Assembly (NCBI GenBank): GCA_049513975.1
Contig: JBEKVM010000007.1
Span: 3,358-67,357, forward strand
Source: JBEKOF01 sp049513975
GTDB taxonomy: Bacteria > Verrucomicrobiota > Verrucomicrobiia > Limisphaerales > Palsa-1400
Length of the DNA stretch: 64,000 bases
Direction of reading: 5' to 3'
This document shows positions 8,907 to 16,108 of this stretch, piece after piece (position 1 is the stretch's first letter; the number at the start of each line of letters is the position of its first letter). The translations under genes and the position numbers were made by a program. The notes beneath the pieces were generated by a model. It was not told the DNA's origin and did no database searches. It saw nothing but the letters and a program-made list of their open reading frames with translations.

Positions 8907-11186
8907 CTATTTGGTTTCACGGAGCGGGCGGGCGGACTGGTAGAGTTTGATTTCCTCTTGCAGGGCAGCGGCCAGTTGGTCGTTCTTTTGTGCTTGCGCC
9001 TGGTTCAGGGCCTTGCGGGCGGTGGCGGCCGCATCGTCATAACGCCCGGCCTCCGCATACGCCGCGGCCAGTGTGCGCAGAATTATGGGATTGCCGCCTC
9101 CAGTCAACTGATTGGCCTGGCCGGCCAGGGCGACGGCTTTGGCGCCGTCGCGCAAGGAGGCATCGGAGGCGGTGGCCAGCAACCAGGCCAGCCGGTTCTG
9201 GACTTTGAGCAGGCCGGGTTGGAGGGTCAGAGCCTGCTGCCAGCAAGCAATGGCCTCGTTGGTTTGCCCTTTCTGGAACAAAGCCAGTCCCAGGTTGGCT
9301 TGAGCATCGGCAAAACGGGGCTGGATGGACAAGGTCTTGCGATAGCAGGCAATGGCTTGTTCCCAATTCCCGCTGTCCAGCAGGTCGTTGCCGAGGTTAT
9401 ACCATCTTTGCGCCGGGTCCGGACTCATGGGGGCCGCTTTTTGGAGGCAGGCCATGGCCGCGTCCAAATCCCCTTTGAGGAGAAGGACTTTGCCAAGGTT
9501 ATTGTTGACATCGGCATTGCCGGGGGCGATGAGCAAGGCCCGGCGGTATTGGGCGACCGCTTCCTCCAGGCGCCCCTGCTGGAAAAAGGCATTGCCCAGA
9601 TTGTTAATTATGTTGACAGCATTGGGACTGATTTTCAAGGCTTTGCGGTATTGGGCGATGGCTTCATCCAGGTTGCCGAGGCGGGCCAGTGCCACGCCGA
9701 GGTTGTTGCCGGCATCGGCAAAGCCGGGGTTGATTTCCAGGGCTTGTCGGAATTGGCTGACGGCTTCCCCGGCCTCTCCCATCCGGGTCAGCGCGCTGCC
9801 CAGGTCGTAATGAGCTTCGGCATCGGCGGGGTTGATGGCCAGGGCTTGCCGGAATTGGAGAATGGCCTCCCCGGCCTCTCCCCGGACGGCCAGCACATTG
9901 CCGAGATTGTCGCGGGCCATCCAGCAGCCTGGGTTTCTGGCCAGAGTCGTGCGCCAGAGGGTTTCACTGCCGGCATACTGCCCGCATTGGAGCCAGGTCA
10001 ACGCGCCGAGGATCATCACCAACCCCGCGCAACACAATGGTTTGAAAAGAGGGTTTTGCCTTGGCACCCAGGCCAATCCGCGCTCCATTCCCGCCGCCGC
10101 CAGCGCCAGCGGACCGAGGCTGGCCAGATATTGAAAATGGTCGGCGACAAACGAATAACGAAATGGATAGAGATCAAAAAACCCCAGCGCGGGAAAAAGG
10201 GTTCCGGCAAAAAAGAGCAGCGCCACCAGAGGGCCGGCGCCCAGCCTCCGCCGCATCAACCACAACCCCGCCGCGAGGAGCAGCGCCGCGCCGGGAAACA
10301 GAAACTGCCACCAGACCGCCCCGCTCACTTCCCAGCGGGGATAAATAAAAATCAGCGGATGCGGCCACGCCAGTTTTCCGAGGTAAAACCAGATGTCCCG
10401 CCCGGCGATAAGACAGCGATCCAGGATGGAAAGGGGTGCGATCGCCTGGGCCGTTCCCATGACAATGGTTCGCTCGATCCACGCGGTGAACAATCCCAGG
10501 CCAATGCCCGCCACGAAAAACGGCCCCAGCGGCAGGACATCCTCCTTCCACCGCAACTTTTTCCGCTTCCACCAAAACACCAGCAGCAGGGCCGCCGGCA
10601 AGGTGGCAATCACCGACTTGGCCAGCAATCCCGCCCCGAACAAGCCGAGCGATCCCAGGTAAAACGCCCCCTTCCTCTCCCGGTCAAACCGCAGATAAGC
10701 CAGCGCGCTGCCGACATAGCACAGGCCCGACAGGGTGTTTTTCAGTTCCGACATCCAAGCCACCGACTCGGCCTGCACCGGATGCAGCGCCCAGAGCGCC
10801 GCGCCCAGCCACGCCCCCGGCACCTCCAGCCGGCGCAAGACCTTGACCAGCAGCAGGGCGGAGGCCAGATGCAGGATGATGTTGACAAGGTGGTAGCCCG
10901 GCGTGGCATAAGCCCAGAGCTTCTGTTCCAGCCAAAAAACGCTGCAAACCAGCGGGTAATACTGCGGCGTGGTCCCGGGTTGGAACCAGATTCTTTCCAG
11001 GCCTTTCCAGGACTGCAAGGCCGGCGCGGTGAGATGGGCGTCATCGTCCCAAATAGGCTGCCCGTTCCACGCGGGCTGATAGGCCAGCAGAACCGCGACC
11101 AACAGCCCCAGCGCCAAAAGCCAGTCACGCCCGCCAAACATGGGATTCCCGTCCCTGGCGTTCGTGATGTTCGTTGGGGCTTTCAT
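8907..11186 (-). CDS. Polytopic membrane protein with C-terminal TPR array (O-glycosyltransferase-like)
   Basis: The protein is about 759 residues from ATG 11186 (Met at 11141 is also possible). The first ~430 residues are hydrophobic with roughly ten membrane segments. An early PIWDDDAHL acidic motif and WFQPGTTPQYYPLV resemble the GT-C/TMTC-type O-mannosyltransferase architecture common in PVC bacteria. The rest is about nine canonical TPRs, for example NPADAEAHYDLGSALTRMGE and NPGFADAGNNLGVALARLGN, with nearly identical spacing. The acceptor and sugar are unknown. A longer frame starting at 11312 exists, but its first 42 residues look non-coding. Confidence 0.75.
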   Translation of the reverse strand: MKAPTNITNARDGNPMFGGRDWLLALGLLVAVLLAYQPAWNGQPIWDDDAHLTAPALQSWKGLERIWFQPGTTPQYYPLVCSVFWLEQKLWAYATPGYHLVNIILHLASALLLVKVLRRLEVPGAWLGAALWALHPVQAESVAWMSELKNTLSGLCYVGSALAYLRFDRERKGAFYLGSLGLFGAGLLAKSVIATLPAALLLVFWWKRKKLRWKEDVLPLGPFFVAGIGLGLFTAWIERTIVMGTAQAIAPLSILDRCLIAGRDIWFYLGKLAWPHPLIFIYPRWEVSGAVWWQFLFPGAALLLAAGLWLMRRRLGAGPLVALLFFAGTLFPALGFFDLYPFRYSFVADHFQYLASLGPLALAAAGMERGLAWVPRQNPLFKPLCCAGLVMILGALTWLQCGQYAGSETLWRTTLARNPGCWMARDNLGNVLAVRGEAGEAILQFRQALAINPADAEAHYDLGSALTRMGEAGEAVSQFRQALEINPGFADAGNNLGVALARLGNLDEAIAQYRKALKISPNAVNIINNLGNAFFQQGRLEEAVAQYRRALLIAPGNADVNNNLGKVLLLKGDLDAAMACLQKAAPMSPDPAQRWYNLGNDLLDSGNWEQAIACYRKTLSIQPRFADAQANLGLALFQKGQTNEAIACWQQALTLQPGLLKVQNRLAWLLATASDASLRDGAKAVALAGQANQLTGGGNPIILRTLAAAYAEAGRYDDAAATARKALNQAQAQKNDQLAAALQEEIKLYQSARPLRETK

Positions 11187-11274
11187 TGCAGCATGAAAGA
11201 GGTCGCTCCGTGGCGAACGAATCAGCGCATCAGTCCTGAGAAATTGGCCTTCATTGAGAAAGGGGTGGAATTTT

Positions 11275-11844
11275 TTAGAGGATAAACGGGATGATGGCCT
11301 TGACCCGGGCACGGTAGGGAGGATAAGCGTCGGGAAAGTGCCGCAGCATCAGAGATTCTTCCTGGGTGAGTTTGATCCACAGGCCGGCGCACGCGATAAG
11401 AAATCCCAGCCAGCAGCGCAGTTCTCCCCCCGCCATGGCGGTGCCCAAACACATCAAGAGCAGGCCGGTATAGATGGGATGCCGCGCATAGCGGTAAGGC
11501 CCGGTTTGAATGAGTTCGTGTCCTTGCTTGAAGGTGACGTCGCTGCTCCAATTGCCGGCGAGGACGCGGCGCGACCAGATCGCCACCAACAACCCAAGCA
11601 CGCAAAGGACGGCGCCAGAAGCCCGCGCCGGCTCCGTCTGAGGTGTCAGCTCCAGGTTGAGCGGCCAGGGCAGGGCACGGCAGCAAAGCAGAATGTAACC
11701 CAGACCGAGCGGGCCGCGATGGGCGAAGTTGGACAAACGGCTTTGCTTTTCCGCCGTGGGCTTGAGCCGCCGCGCGCTAACGATCCAATAAACGACGAAG
11801 AGTATCCAGCACAAGATGATCGTTTTGTCCGATGCAGTGATCAT
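11275..11844 (-). CDS. Isoprenylcysteine carboxyl methyltransferase-family membrane protein
   Basis: The protein is 189 residues with about five membrane helices. The C-terminal signature GPYRYARHPIYTGLLLMCLG, followed by EESLMLRHFPDAYPPYRARV, is diagnostic of the ICMT/phospholipid-methyltransferase fold, where the RHP and EE motifs bind SAM. Bacterial members rarely have known substrates. The start is ATG 11844, which overlaps the folK stop as ATGA (11841-11844), so translation is coupled to folK. A much longer open frame upstream is the folK gene read in another frame. Confidence 0.85.
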   Translation of the reverse strand: MITASDKTIILCWILFVVYWIVSARRLKPTAEKQSRLSNFAHRGPLGLGYILLCCRALPWPLNLELTPQTEPARASGAVLCVLGLLVAIWSRRVLAGNWSSDVTFKQGHELIQTGPYRYARHPIYTGLLLMCLGTAMAGGELRCWLGFLIACAGLWIKLTQEESLMLRHFPDAYPPYRARVKAIIPFIL

Positions 11845-12386
11845 AATGAATCCACTCTCACCAGACATGCCGGAAACGTCCCGGCCAGTTCCCGCAATAA
11901 CTCCGCCACGGTTTTGTCCTGGCCGGGGAGAATGTAATCGGGCGCGATTTCGCAGAGCGGCTGCAACACGAAGCGGCGCAGGTGGGCGCGCGGATGAGGC
12001 AGGACCAACTCGGGCGCGGCCACGATTTGCCGGCCAAAGGCGATCAAATCCAGATCCATCACGCGGGGTTCGTTGCGGATCCTTTTGGGAGCGCGTCCGA
12101 TTTCCTTTTCCAGGGACTGCAACCTGGCCAGCAAGGAACGCGGGGTTTCGGCGGGGCGCGGCGCCAGGCCGGCCACGGCGTTGATGAACCGGGGCGAGCC
12201 GGGCGGGCAGTCCACCGGGGTGGTTTTCCAAAGCGAGGAGCGGAGCAGGGGCAGGTCGGAGAGGGATTGCAAGAGGGCGAAGGCGCGGAGGATGTTTTGG
12301 CGCGAGTCGCCCAGATTGGAGCCGAGGGCCACGAAGGCCAGGGCGGATTGCCGGTTGCGGATTGCGGATTGCGGGGGAATGGCCAT
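11841..12386 (-). CDS. folK: 2-amino-4-hydroxy-6-hydroxymethyldihydropteridine pyrophosphokinase
   Basis: It pyrophosphorylates hydroxymethyl-dihydropterin in folate synthesis. Motifs are VALGSNLGDSRQNI, RNEPRVMDLDLIAFG (the metal-binding Asp pair), LPHPRAHLRRFVLQPL and EIAPDYILPG. The 181 residues are close to the usual 160-180. The first ~15 residues (AIPPQSAIRNRQSA) are encoded by a GCGGATT heptamer repeat (12343-12375), so either the repeat has been taken into the gene or translation starts at an unrecognised non-AUG codon nearer to ALAFVALGSN. It is coupled to the ICMT-like gene by ATGA. Confidence 0.93.
   Translation of the reverse strand: MAIPPQSAIRNRQSALAFVALGSNLGDSRQNILRAFALLQSLSDLPLLRSSLWKTTPVDCPPGSPRFINAVAGLAPRPAETPRSLLARLQSLEKEIGRAPKRIRNEPRVMDLDLIAFGRQIVAAPELVLPHPRAHLRRFVLQPLCEIAPDYILPGQDKTVAELLRELAGTFPACLVRVDSL
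12343..12375. repeat. GCGGATT heptanucleotide tandem repeat overlapping the folK 5' end
   Basis: GCGGATTGCCGGTTGCGGAT and its continuation show about four imperfect 7-bp units. The same unit (reverse complement AATCCGC) occurs at 57330-57374 between genes and in part inside fliK. Confidence 0.65.
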
Positions 12387-12454
12387 CGGGAATGGCTGTT
12401 AGTGCAGTGTTTCAATGAAACTTTTACAGCAATCCCTTGCCCGGCCTGCGGCCA

Positions 12455-12481
12455 CCCTCTCCCCGCAAAACGGGGAGAGGG
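12455..12481. repeat. REP-like hairpin CCCTCTCCCCG
   Basis: There is a perfect 11-bp stem: CCCTCTCCCCG (12455-12465), loop CAAAA, and CGGGGAGAGGG (12471-12481), followed by GCGAGGGG. It lies in the 236-bp gap between dapB and folK (both minus strand). The hairpin at 54145-54171 inside the MITE-like element has the same core. This is a widespread intergenic repeat type. Weakly related flanks (CTTTTACAGC and TTGTAAAG) suggest a decayed mobile element. Confidence 0.6.
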
Positions 12482-12622
12482 CAGGGCGAGGGGTGCGTTG
12501 TAAAGTCATTTCTGTAACAGTACATTAGTACTGCGATTCTGAATTGCGCCGGGTGGTTGATGCGGGCCGCGCGAGGCGCGGGCCGCGGCACGCGGTGCGC
12601 GTGCGCCCTCCGACAAATGCCG

Positions 12623-13387
12623 TTAGTGCAGCGAAATCTCATGGTCGCTATGCTGGCGCAGGCCCAGCACGTCCTGCATGTCGTAGAGGCCGGGTTTCTT
12701 TCCCGCGACCCATTGCGCGGCGCGCAAGGCGCCGACGGCAAAGGTCTCGCGGCTGGAGGCTTTGTGGGTCAATTCCAGCCGTTCCCCCGCCGCGGCGAAA
12801 ACGACCGTGTGATCGCCCACCACATCGCCGCCGCGCAGGGAGTGCAGGCCGATTTCGGCGCGGGTGCGCTCGCCGACCAATCCCTCCCGGCCATGGCGGA
12901 GCAGGCCGGCCAACTGCTGGCGGCGCGCTTCGGCGACGATCCGGGCCAGCGTTTTGGCCGTGCCGCTGGGGGCGTCCTTTTTCAAGCGATGATGCATTTC
13001 GATGATTTCCACATCGAATTCCGGCCCCAGCAGTTCGGCCGCCTTGCGTGTCAACCAAAATAAAGCGTTGACGCCGGTGGAGAAATTCGAACTCCACACC
13101 AGCGGGATTTGCGAGGAGAGTTGCCGCAGCTCCTTTTGTTCCGCGTCGGTGTGGCCGGTGGCGCCGATGACCATGGGTTTTTTGTGTTCGGCGCAGATTC
13201 TGGCCAGCGGAACCGTGCTTTCGTGGAAGGTAAAATCAATCACCACGTCGCCGCCCGCGATAAAATCGCGCAGGTCCTGCCCCAGATCGAACTGGCCGGC
13301 GATGGCGAGGCCGGGCATGGCTTCGGCGCAGCGCAGCAGGGCCTGCCCCATGCGGCCCTTGGCGCCGGCAATGATGAGGCGCGTCAT
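12623..13387 (-). CDS. dapB: 4-hydroxy-tetrahydrodipicolinate reductase
   Basis: It carries out the second step of the lysine/meso-diaminopimelate branch, an NAD(P)H reduction. The Rossmann loop IIAGAKGRMGQ is at 5-15, VIDFTFHEST at 49-58, VIGATGHT at 73-80, and the catalytic region EMHHRLKKDAPSGTAKTL at 130-147 with the His pair and Lys137. The 254 residues are slightly short of the usual 265-270 but complete. Its ATG overlaps the dapA stop as ATGA (13384-13387), so dapA-dapB are coupled. Confidence 0.95.
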   Translation of the reverse strand: MTRLIIAGAKGRMGQALLRCAEAMPGLAIAGQFDLGQDLRDFIAGGDVVIDFTFHESTVPLARICAEHKKPMVIGATGHTDAEQKELRQLSSQIPLVWSSNFSTGVNALFWLTRKAAELLGPEFDVEIIEMHHRLKKDAPSGTAKTLARIVAEARRQQLAGLLRHGREGLVGERTRAEIGLHSLRGGDVVGDHTVVFAAAGERLELTHKASSRETFAVGALRAAQWVAGKKPGLYDMQDVLGLRQHSDHEISLH

Positions 13388-14265
13388 TTGGCAAGCAGGC
13401 CGTAGCGGGCGAGGGTGGCCTTGAGAATTTCGCGGTCTTTCGGGTTCATCGGAACCAGGGGCGAGCGGTATTCTTCTTCGATTTGTCCCATCATGGCCAG
13501 GGCGGCCTTGACCGGAATGGGATTGGTCTCGATGAATAAATCGCGGAAAAGCGGATGGTATTGATCGTGCAATTTCCGCGCCTTGGTGTAATCACCGGCG
13601 GCGGCGGCGCGGACCATTTGGGCCACCGGCCGGGGGATGACGTTGGAGGCGACGCTGATGACTCCGTGGGCGCCCAAGGCCATGAACGGCAGTGTCAAGG
13701 CGTCGTCGCCGGAGAGGATGGCGAACTGTTGGCCCAGGGCGGCGCGCAACTGGGTGACGCGGACGGGGTTGCCGCCGGCTTCCTTGATGCCGACGATGCG
13801 GGGCGTGGCGGCGGCCAGGCGGCGCACCGTGTCCACCGCGATTTCCACGCCGGTGCGCGAGGGGATGCTGTAAAGAATAATGGGCAGCTTGGTGGCGCGG
13901 CTGATTTCCAGGAAATGTTGGTAAAGGCCCTCCTGGGTGGGCTTGTTGTAATAGGGGGCGACCTGGAGCGAGGCGTCGGCCCCCACTTTTTCCGCCCCTT
14001 TGGTCAGATAGACCGCCTCGTTGGTCGAGTTGGAGCCGCTGCCGCCGAGGACTTTGATCCTGCCCTCCGCAAATTCCACCGCGTAGGCAATGACTTCGAT
14101 ATGCTCCTCATAATCCAGGGTGGCGGATTCGCCCGTCGTGCCGACCGCCACTATGCCATCCACCCCCGCGCGGCATTGCGCGCGGACCAGGCGGCGGAGC
14201 GCGTCGGCGTCAATCTCGCCATTTTTGAAAGGGGTGACAATGGCCGTGTAAGTTCCAGTAAACAT
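13384..14265 (-). CDS. dapA: 4-hydroxy-tetrahydrodipicolinate synthase
   Basis: It condenses pyruvate with aspartate semialdehyde. The Schiff-base lysine is K161 in IVGIKEAGGN. The catalytic Thr pair is in VGTTGESATL (41-50), Tyr132 in ILYSIPSRTGVEI, and Arg138 is the carboxylate-binding residue. The 293 residues match the family. It is first in a two-gene dapA-dapB unit with an ATGA overlap. The 226-bp gap upstream contains the downstream repeat of the rhaB-like gene. Confidence 0.96.
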   Translation of the reverse strand: MFTGTYTAIVTPFKNGEIDADALRRLVRAQCRAGVDGIVAVGTTGESATLDYEEHIEVIAYAVEFAEGRIKVLGGSGSNSTNEAVYLTKGAEKVGADASLQVAPYYNKPTQEGLYQHFLEISRATKLPIILYSIPSRTGVEIAVDTVRRLAAATPRIVGIKEAGGNPVRVTQLRAALGQQFAILSGDDALTLPFMALGAHGVISVASNVIPRPVAQMVRAAAAGDYTKARKLHDQYHPLFRDLFIETNPIPVKAALAMMGQIEEEYRSPLVPMNPKDREILKATLARYGLLAK

Positions 14266-14372
14266 GGTGGCCCAGCATAAGGTTTAACGCGCCCATTTGC
14301 AAAGCAATTGCCGCGACACCCCAAACGCGGCGGCGCGGGTGCAATTCCACTTCCCGGCCTCCTGTCCCCCGT

Positions 14373-14450
14373 CTTAATCATAATCATAATCATAATCATA
14401 ATCTCAATCTCCTCCCGGAGGCCGGATTAAGATTAAGATCAGGATTAAGA
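14373..14450. repeat. TAATCA tandem repeat and GATTAAG element
   Basis: CTTAATC is followed by about four ATAATC hexamers, then CTCCTCCCGGAGG, then GATTAAGATTAAGATCAGGA and TTAAG. The two arms are roughly complementary. It sits immediately downstream of the rhamnulokinase stop and carries the same core, reverse-complemented, as the elements at 1459 and 4538. Confidence 0.6.
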
Positions 14451-14491
14451 GCCGGAAAGCGCCGACGCAAAAAGTGCGAAGCCGTCCGTCT

Positions 14492-15976
14492 TCATGCCGG
14501 CGCCAGGATTTTCTGGAAACGGAGGTAGGCGGCGTCCCAGGCGGCGGTGTCGCGCGGCTCGAAAGTTTTTGTGGCGAAGGATCGGCGGGTCAGGGCGCGG
14601 CCTTCGGCCAGGGAACGGATCGCGCCCAAGGCGTAGAGTTGCATAATGAGGTTGCCGATGGAGGTGGCTTCCACCGGGCCGGCCACGACCCGGCAAGCGG
14701 TCGCGTCGGCGGCGAATTGGTTGAGGAGATGGTTCTGCGAACCGCCGCCGACAATGTGAATGGAGGAGACGGGCCGGGCCGTGACGTGCGCCAAAAGTTC
14801 CTTGGTCAGCCGATATTTCAAGGCCAGACTTTCCAGGATCATGCGGGTGAACGCGCCGGCTTCCGCCGGCGCGGTCTGGCCGGTGCGGCGGCAAAAGGCG
14901 GCGATGGCCTCCGGCATGTTGGCCGGCGCCTGGAATTCGGCGGCGTCGGGATCAATCAACGCGGCAAAAGGCGGGGCCTGGGCGGATTGGGCGGCGAGGG
15001 ATTCGTAGCTGGTGTTTTTTCCGGCGGCGTCCCAGGCGCGCTTGCATTCCTGCAAGAGCCACATGCCGGCGATGTTTTTCAGAAAGCGGGTCGTGCCAAA
15101 GACGCCGCCTTCGTTGGAAAAATTCGCCTTTTGGCTGGCGGCGGAGATCACCGGCGCAGCCAGTTCGCGGCCGAACACCGACCAGGTGCCGGAACTGAGA
15201 AAAACCGGCTCCGCTCCCTCCGCCGGCACGCCCACCACGGCGGAAGCGGTGTCGTGCTCGGCGGGGGCGATGACTTGCAGGCCGGCGGCCCCGGTCTCCG
15301 CCGCAACTTCCGCCCGCAACGGGCCGAGCCGGGTTCCGGCCTCGGTGAGCGGGCCGAAGAGGCGCGCGGGCAGGCCCATGGCGGCGATCAACTCGCGGTC
15401 CCAGTCGCGGGCGCGTGGATTATATAATTGACTGGTGCTGGCGAAGGAGCGTTCGTTGGCGCGCGAGCCGGCCAGCCAAAAATGGACCAGGTCCGGGATG
15501 AAAAGAAGGCGGTCGGCCTTTTCCAAAAGGCGGGCCGGGGAGCGGGCTTCGGCCAGCAATTGGAAGAGGGTGTTGAAAAACATGAACTGAATGCCGGTGC
15601 GGCGGTAGATTTCGCCCGCGGGCATTCTGCGGAACGCTTCCTCCTGCATGCCGTCGGTGCGCGCATCGCGATATTGATAGGGCGCGCCCAACAATTTGCC
15701 GCCGGCGTCGAGCAAGGCGTAGTCCACGCCCCAGGTGTCCACGCCCACCGAGACGAGGGCGGGGCCGAATTCGCGCGCGGCCTGGGCGAGGCCGGTTTTG
15801 ATGTGGGCGAACAGGGCCTCCATCTTCCAATGCCAGCCGTCCGCCGTCTTGACCGGATCATTGGGGAAACGGACCAGCTCCCGCAATTCCAGGAGGTGGC
15901 CATCGTGGATTCCGGCCAGGACGCGGCCGCTGTTGGCGCCGAGGTCCACGGCCAGGCAGACACGTTTTGTGCTCAT
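14492..15976 (-). CDS. rhaB: Rhamnulokinase-type FGGY carbohydrate kinase
   Basis: The protein is 494 residues. The ATPase fold starts CLAVDLGANSGRVLAG (6-21). GVDTWGVDYALLD carries the catalytic/substrate Asp region, FLSSGTWS is the second phosphate loop, and IHIVGGGSQNHLLNQFAAD is the adenosine motif. NSGRV and DTWGVD are characteristic of L-rhamnulose kinases within FGGY. It would phosphorylate L-rhamnulose, but no rhamnose isomerase or aldolase lies beside it; a GH2 glycosidase is the upstream neighbour on the same strand. A repeat element follows the stop. Confidence 0.85.
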   Translation of the reverse strand: MSTKRVCLAVDLGANSGRVLAGIHDGHLLELRELVRFPNDPVKTADGWHWKMEALFAHIKTGLAQAAREFGPALVSVGVDTWGVDYALLDAGGKLLGAPYQYRDARTDGMQEEAFRRMPAGEIYRRTGIQFMFFNTLFQLLAEARSPARLLEKADRLLFIPDLVHFWLAGSRANERSFASTSQLYNPRARDWDRELIAAMGLPARLFGPLTEAGTRLGPLRAEVAAETGAAGLQVIAPAEHDTASAVVGVPAEGAEPVFLSSGTWSVFGRELAAPVISAASQKANFSNEGGVFGTTRFLKNIAGMWLLQECKRAWDAAGKNTSYESLAAQSAQAPPFAALIDPDAAEFQAPANMPEAIAAFCRRTGQTAPAEAGAFTRMILESLALKYRLTKELLAHVTARPVSSIHIVGGGSQNHLLNQFAADATACRVVAGPVEATSIGNLIMQLYALGAIRSLAEGRALTRRSFATKTFEPRDTAAWDAAYLRFQKILAPA

Positions 15977-16108
15977 GTTCGGGATGGTTTCCGGCGGGCG
16001 GCCGTCCGCAAAAGGGTGACAGGTTTGCGCATGGGTCGTGATTTAATTTCCCTAATCCAATGAGCATTAGGCCGGCAAATCAAGCAAAACCAGCCGGTCG
16101 GGGGCCGA

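Noticed and set aside
7692..11285. A 1197-codon frame opposite dus and the TPR membrane protein
   Set aside because: It spans two recognised genes on the other strand. Its repetitive Gly-rich text is simply the complement of TPR codons.
11845..12231. Long N-terminal extension of the ICMT-like protein
   Set aside because: The extension is the folK gene in another frame. The ATGA overlap at 11841-11844 gives a clean start.
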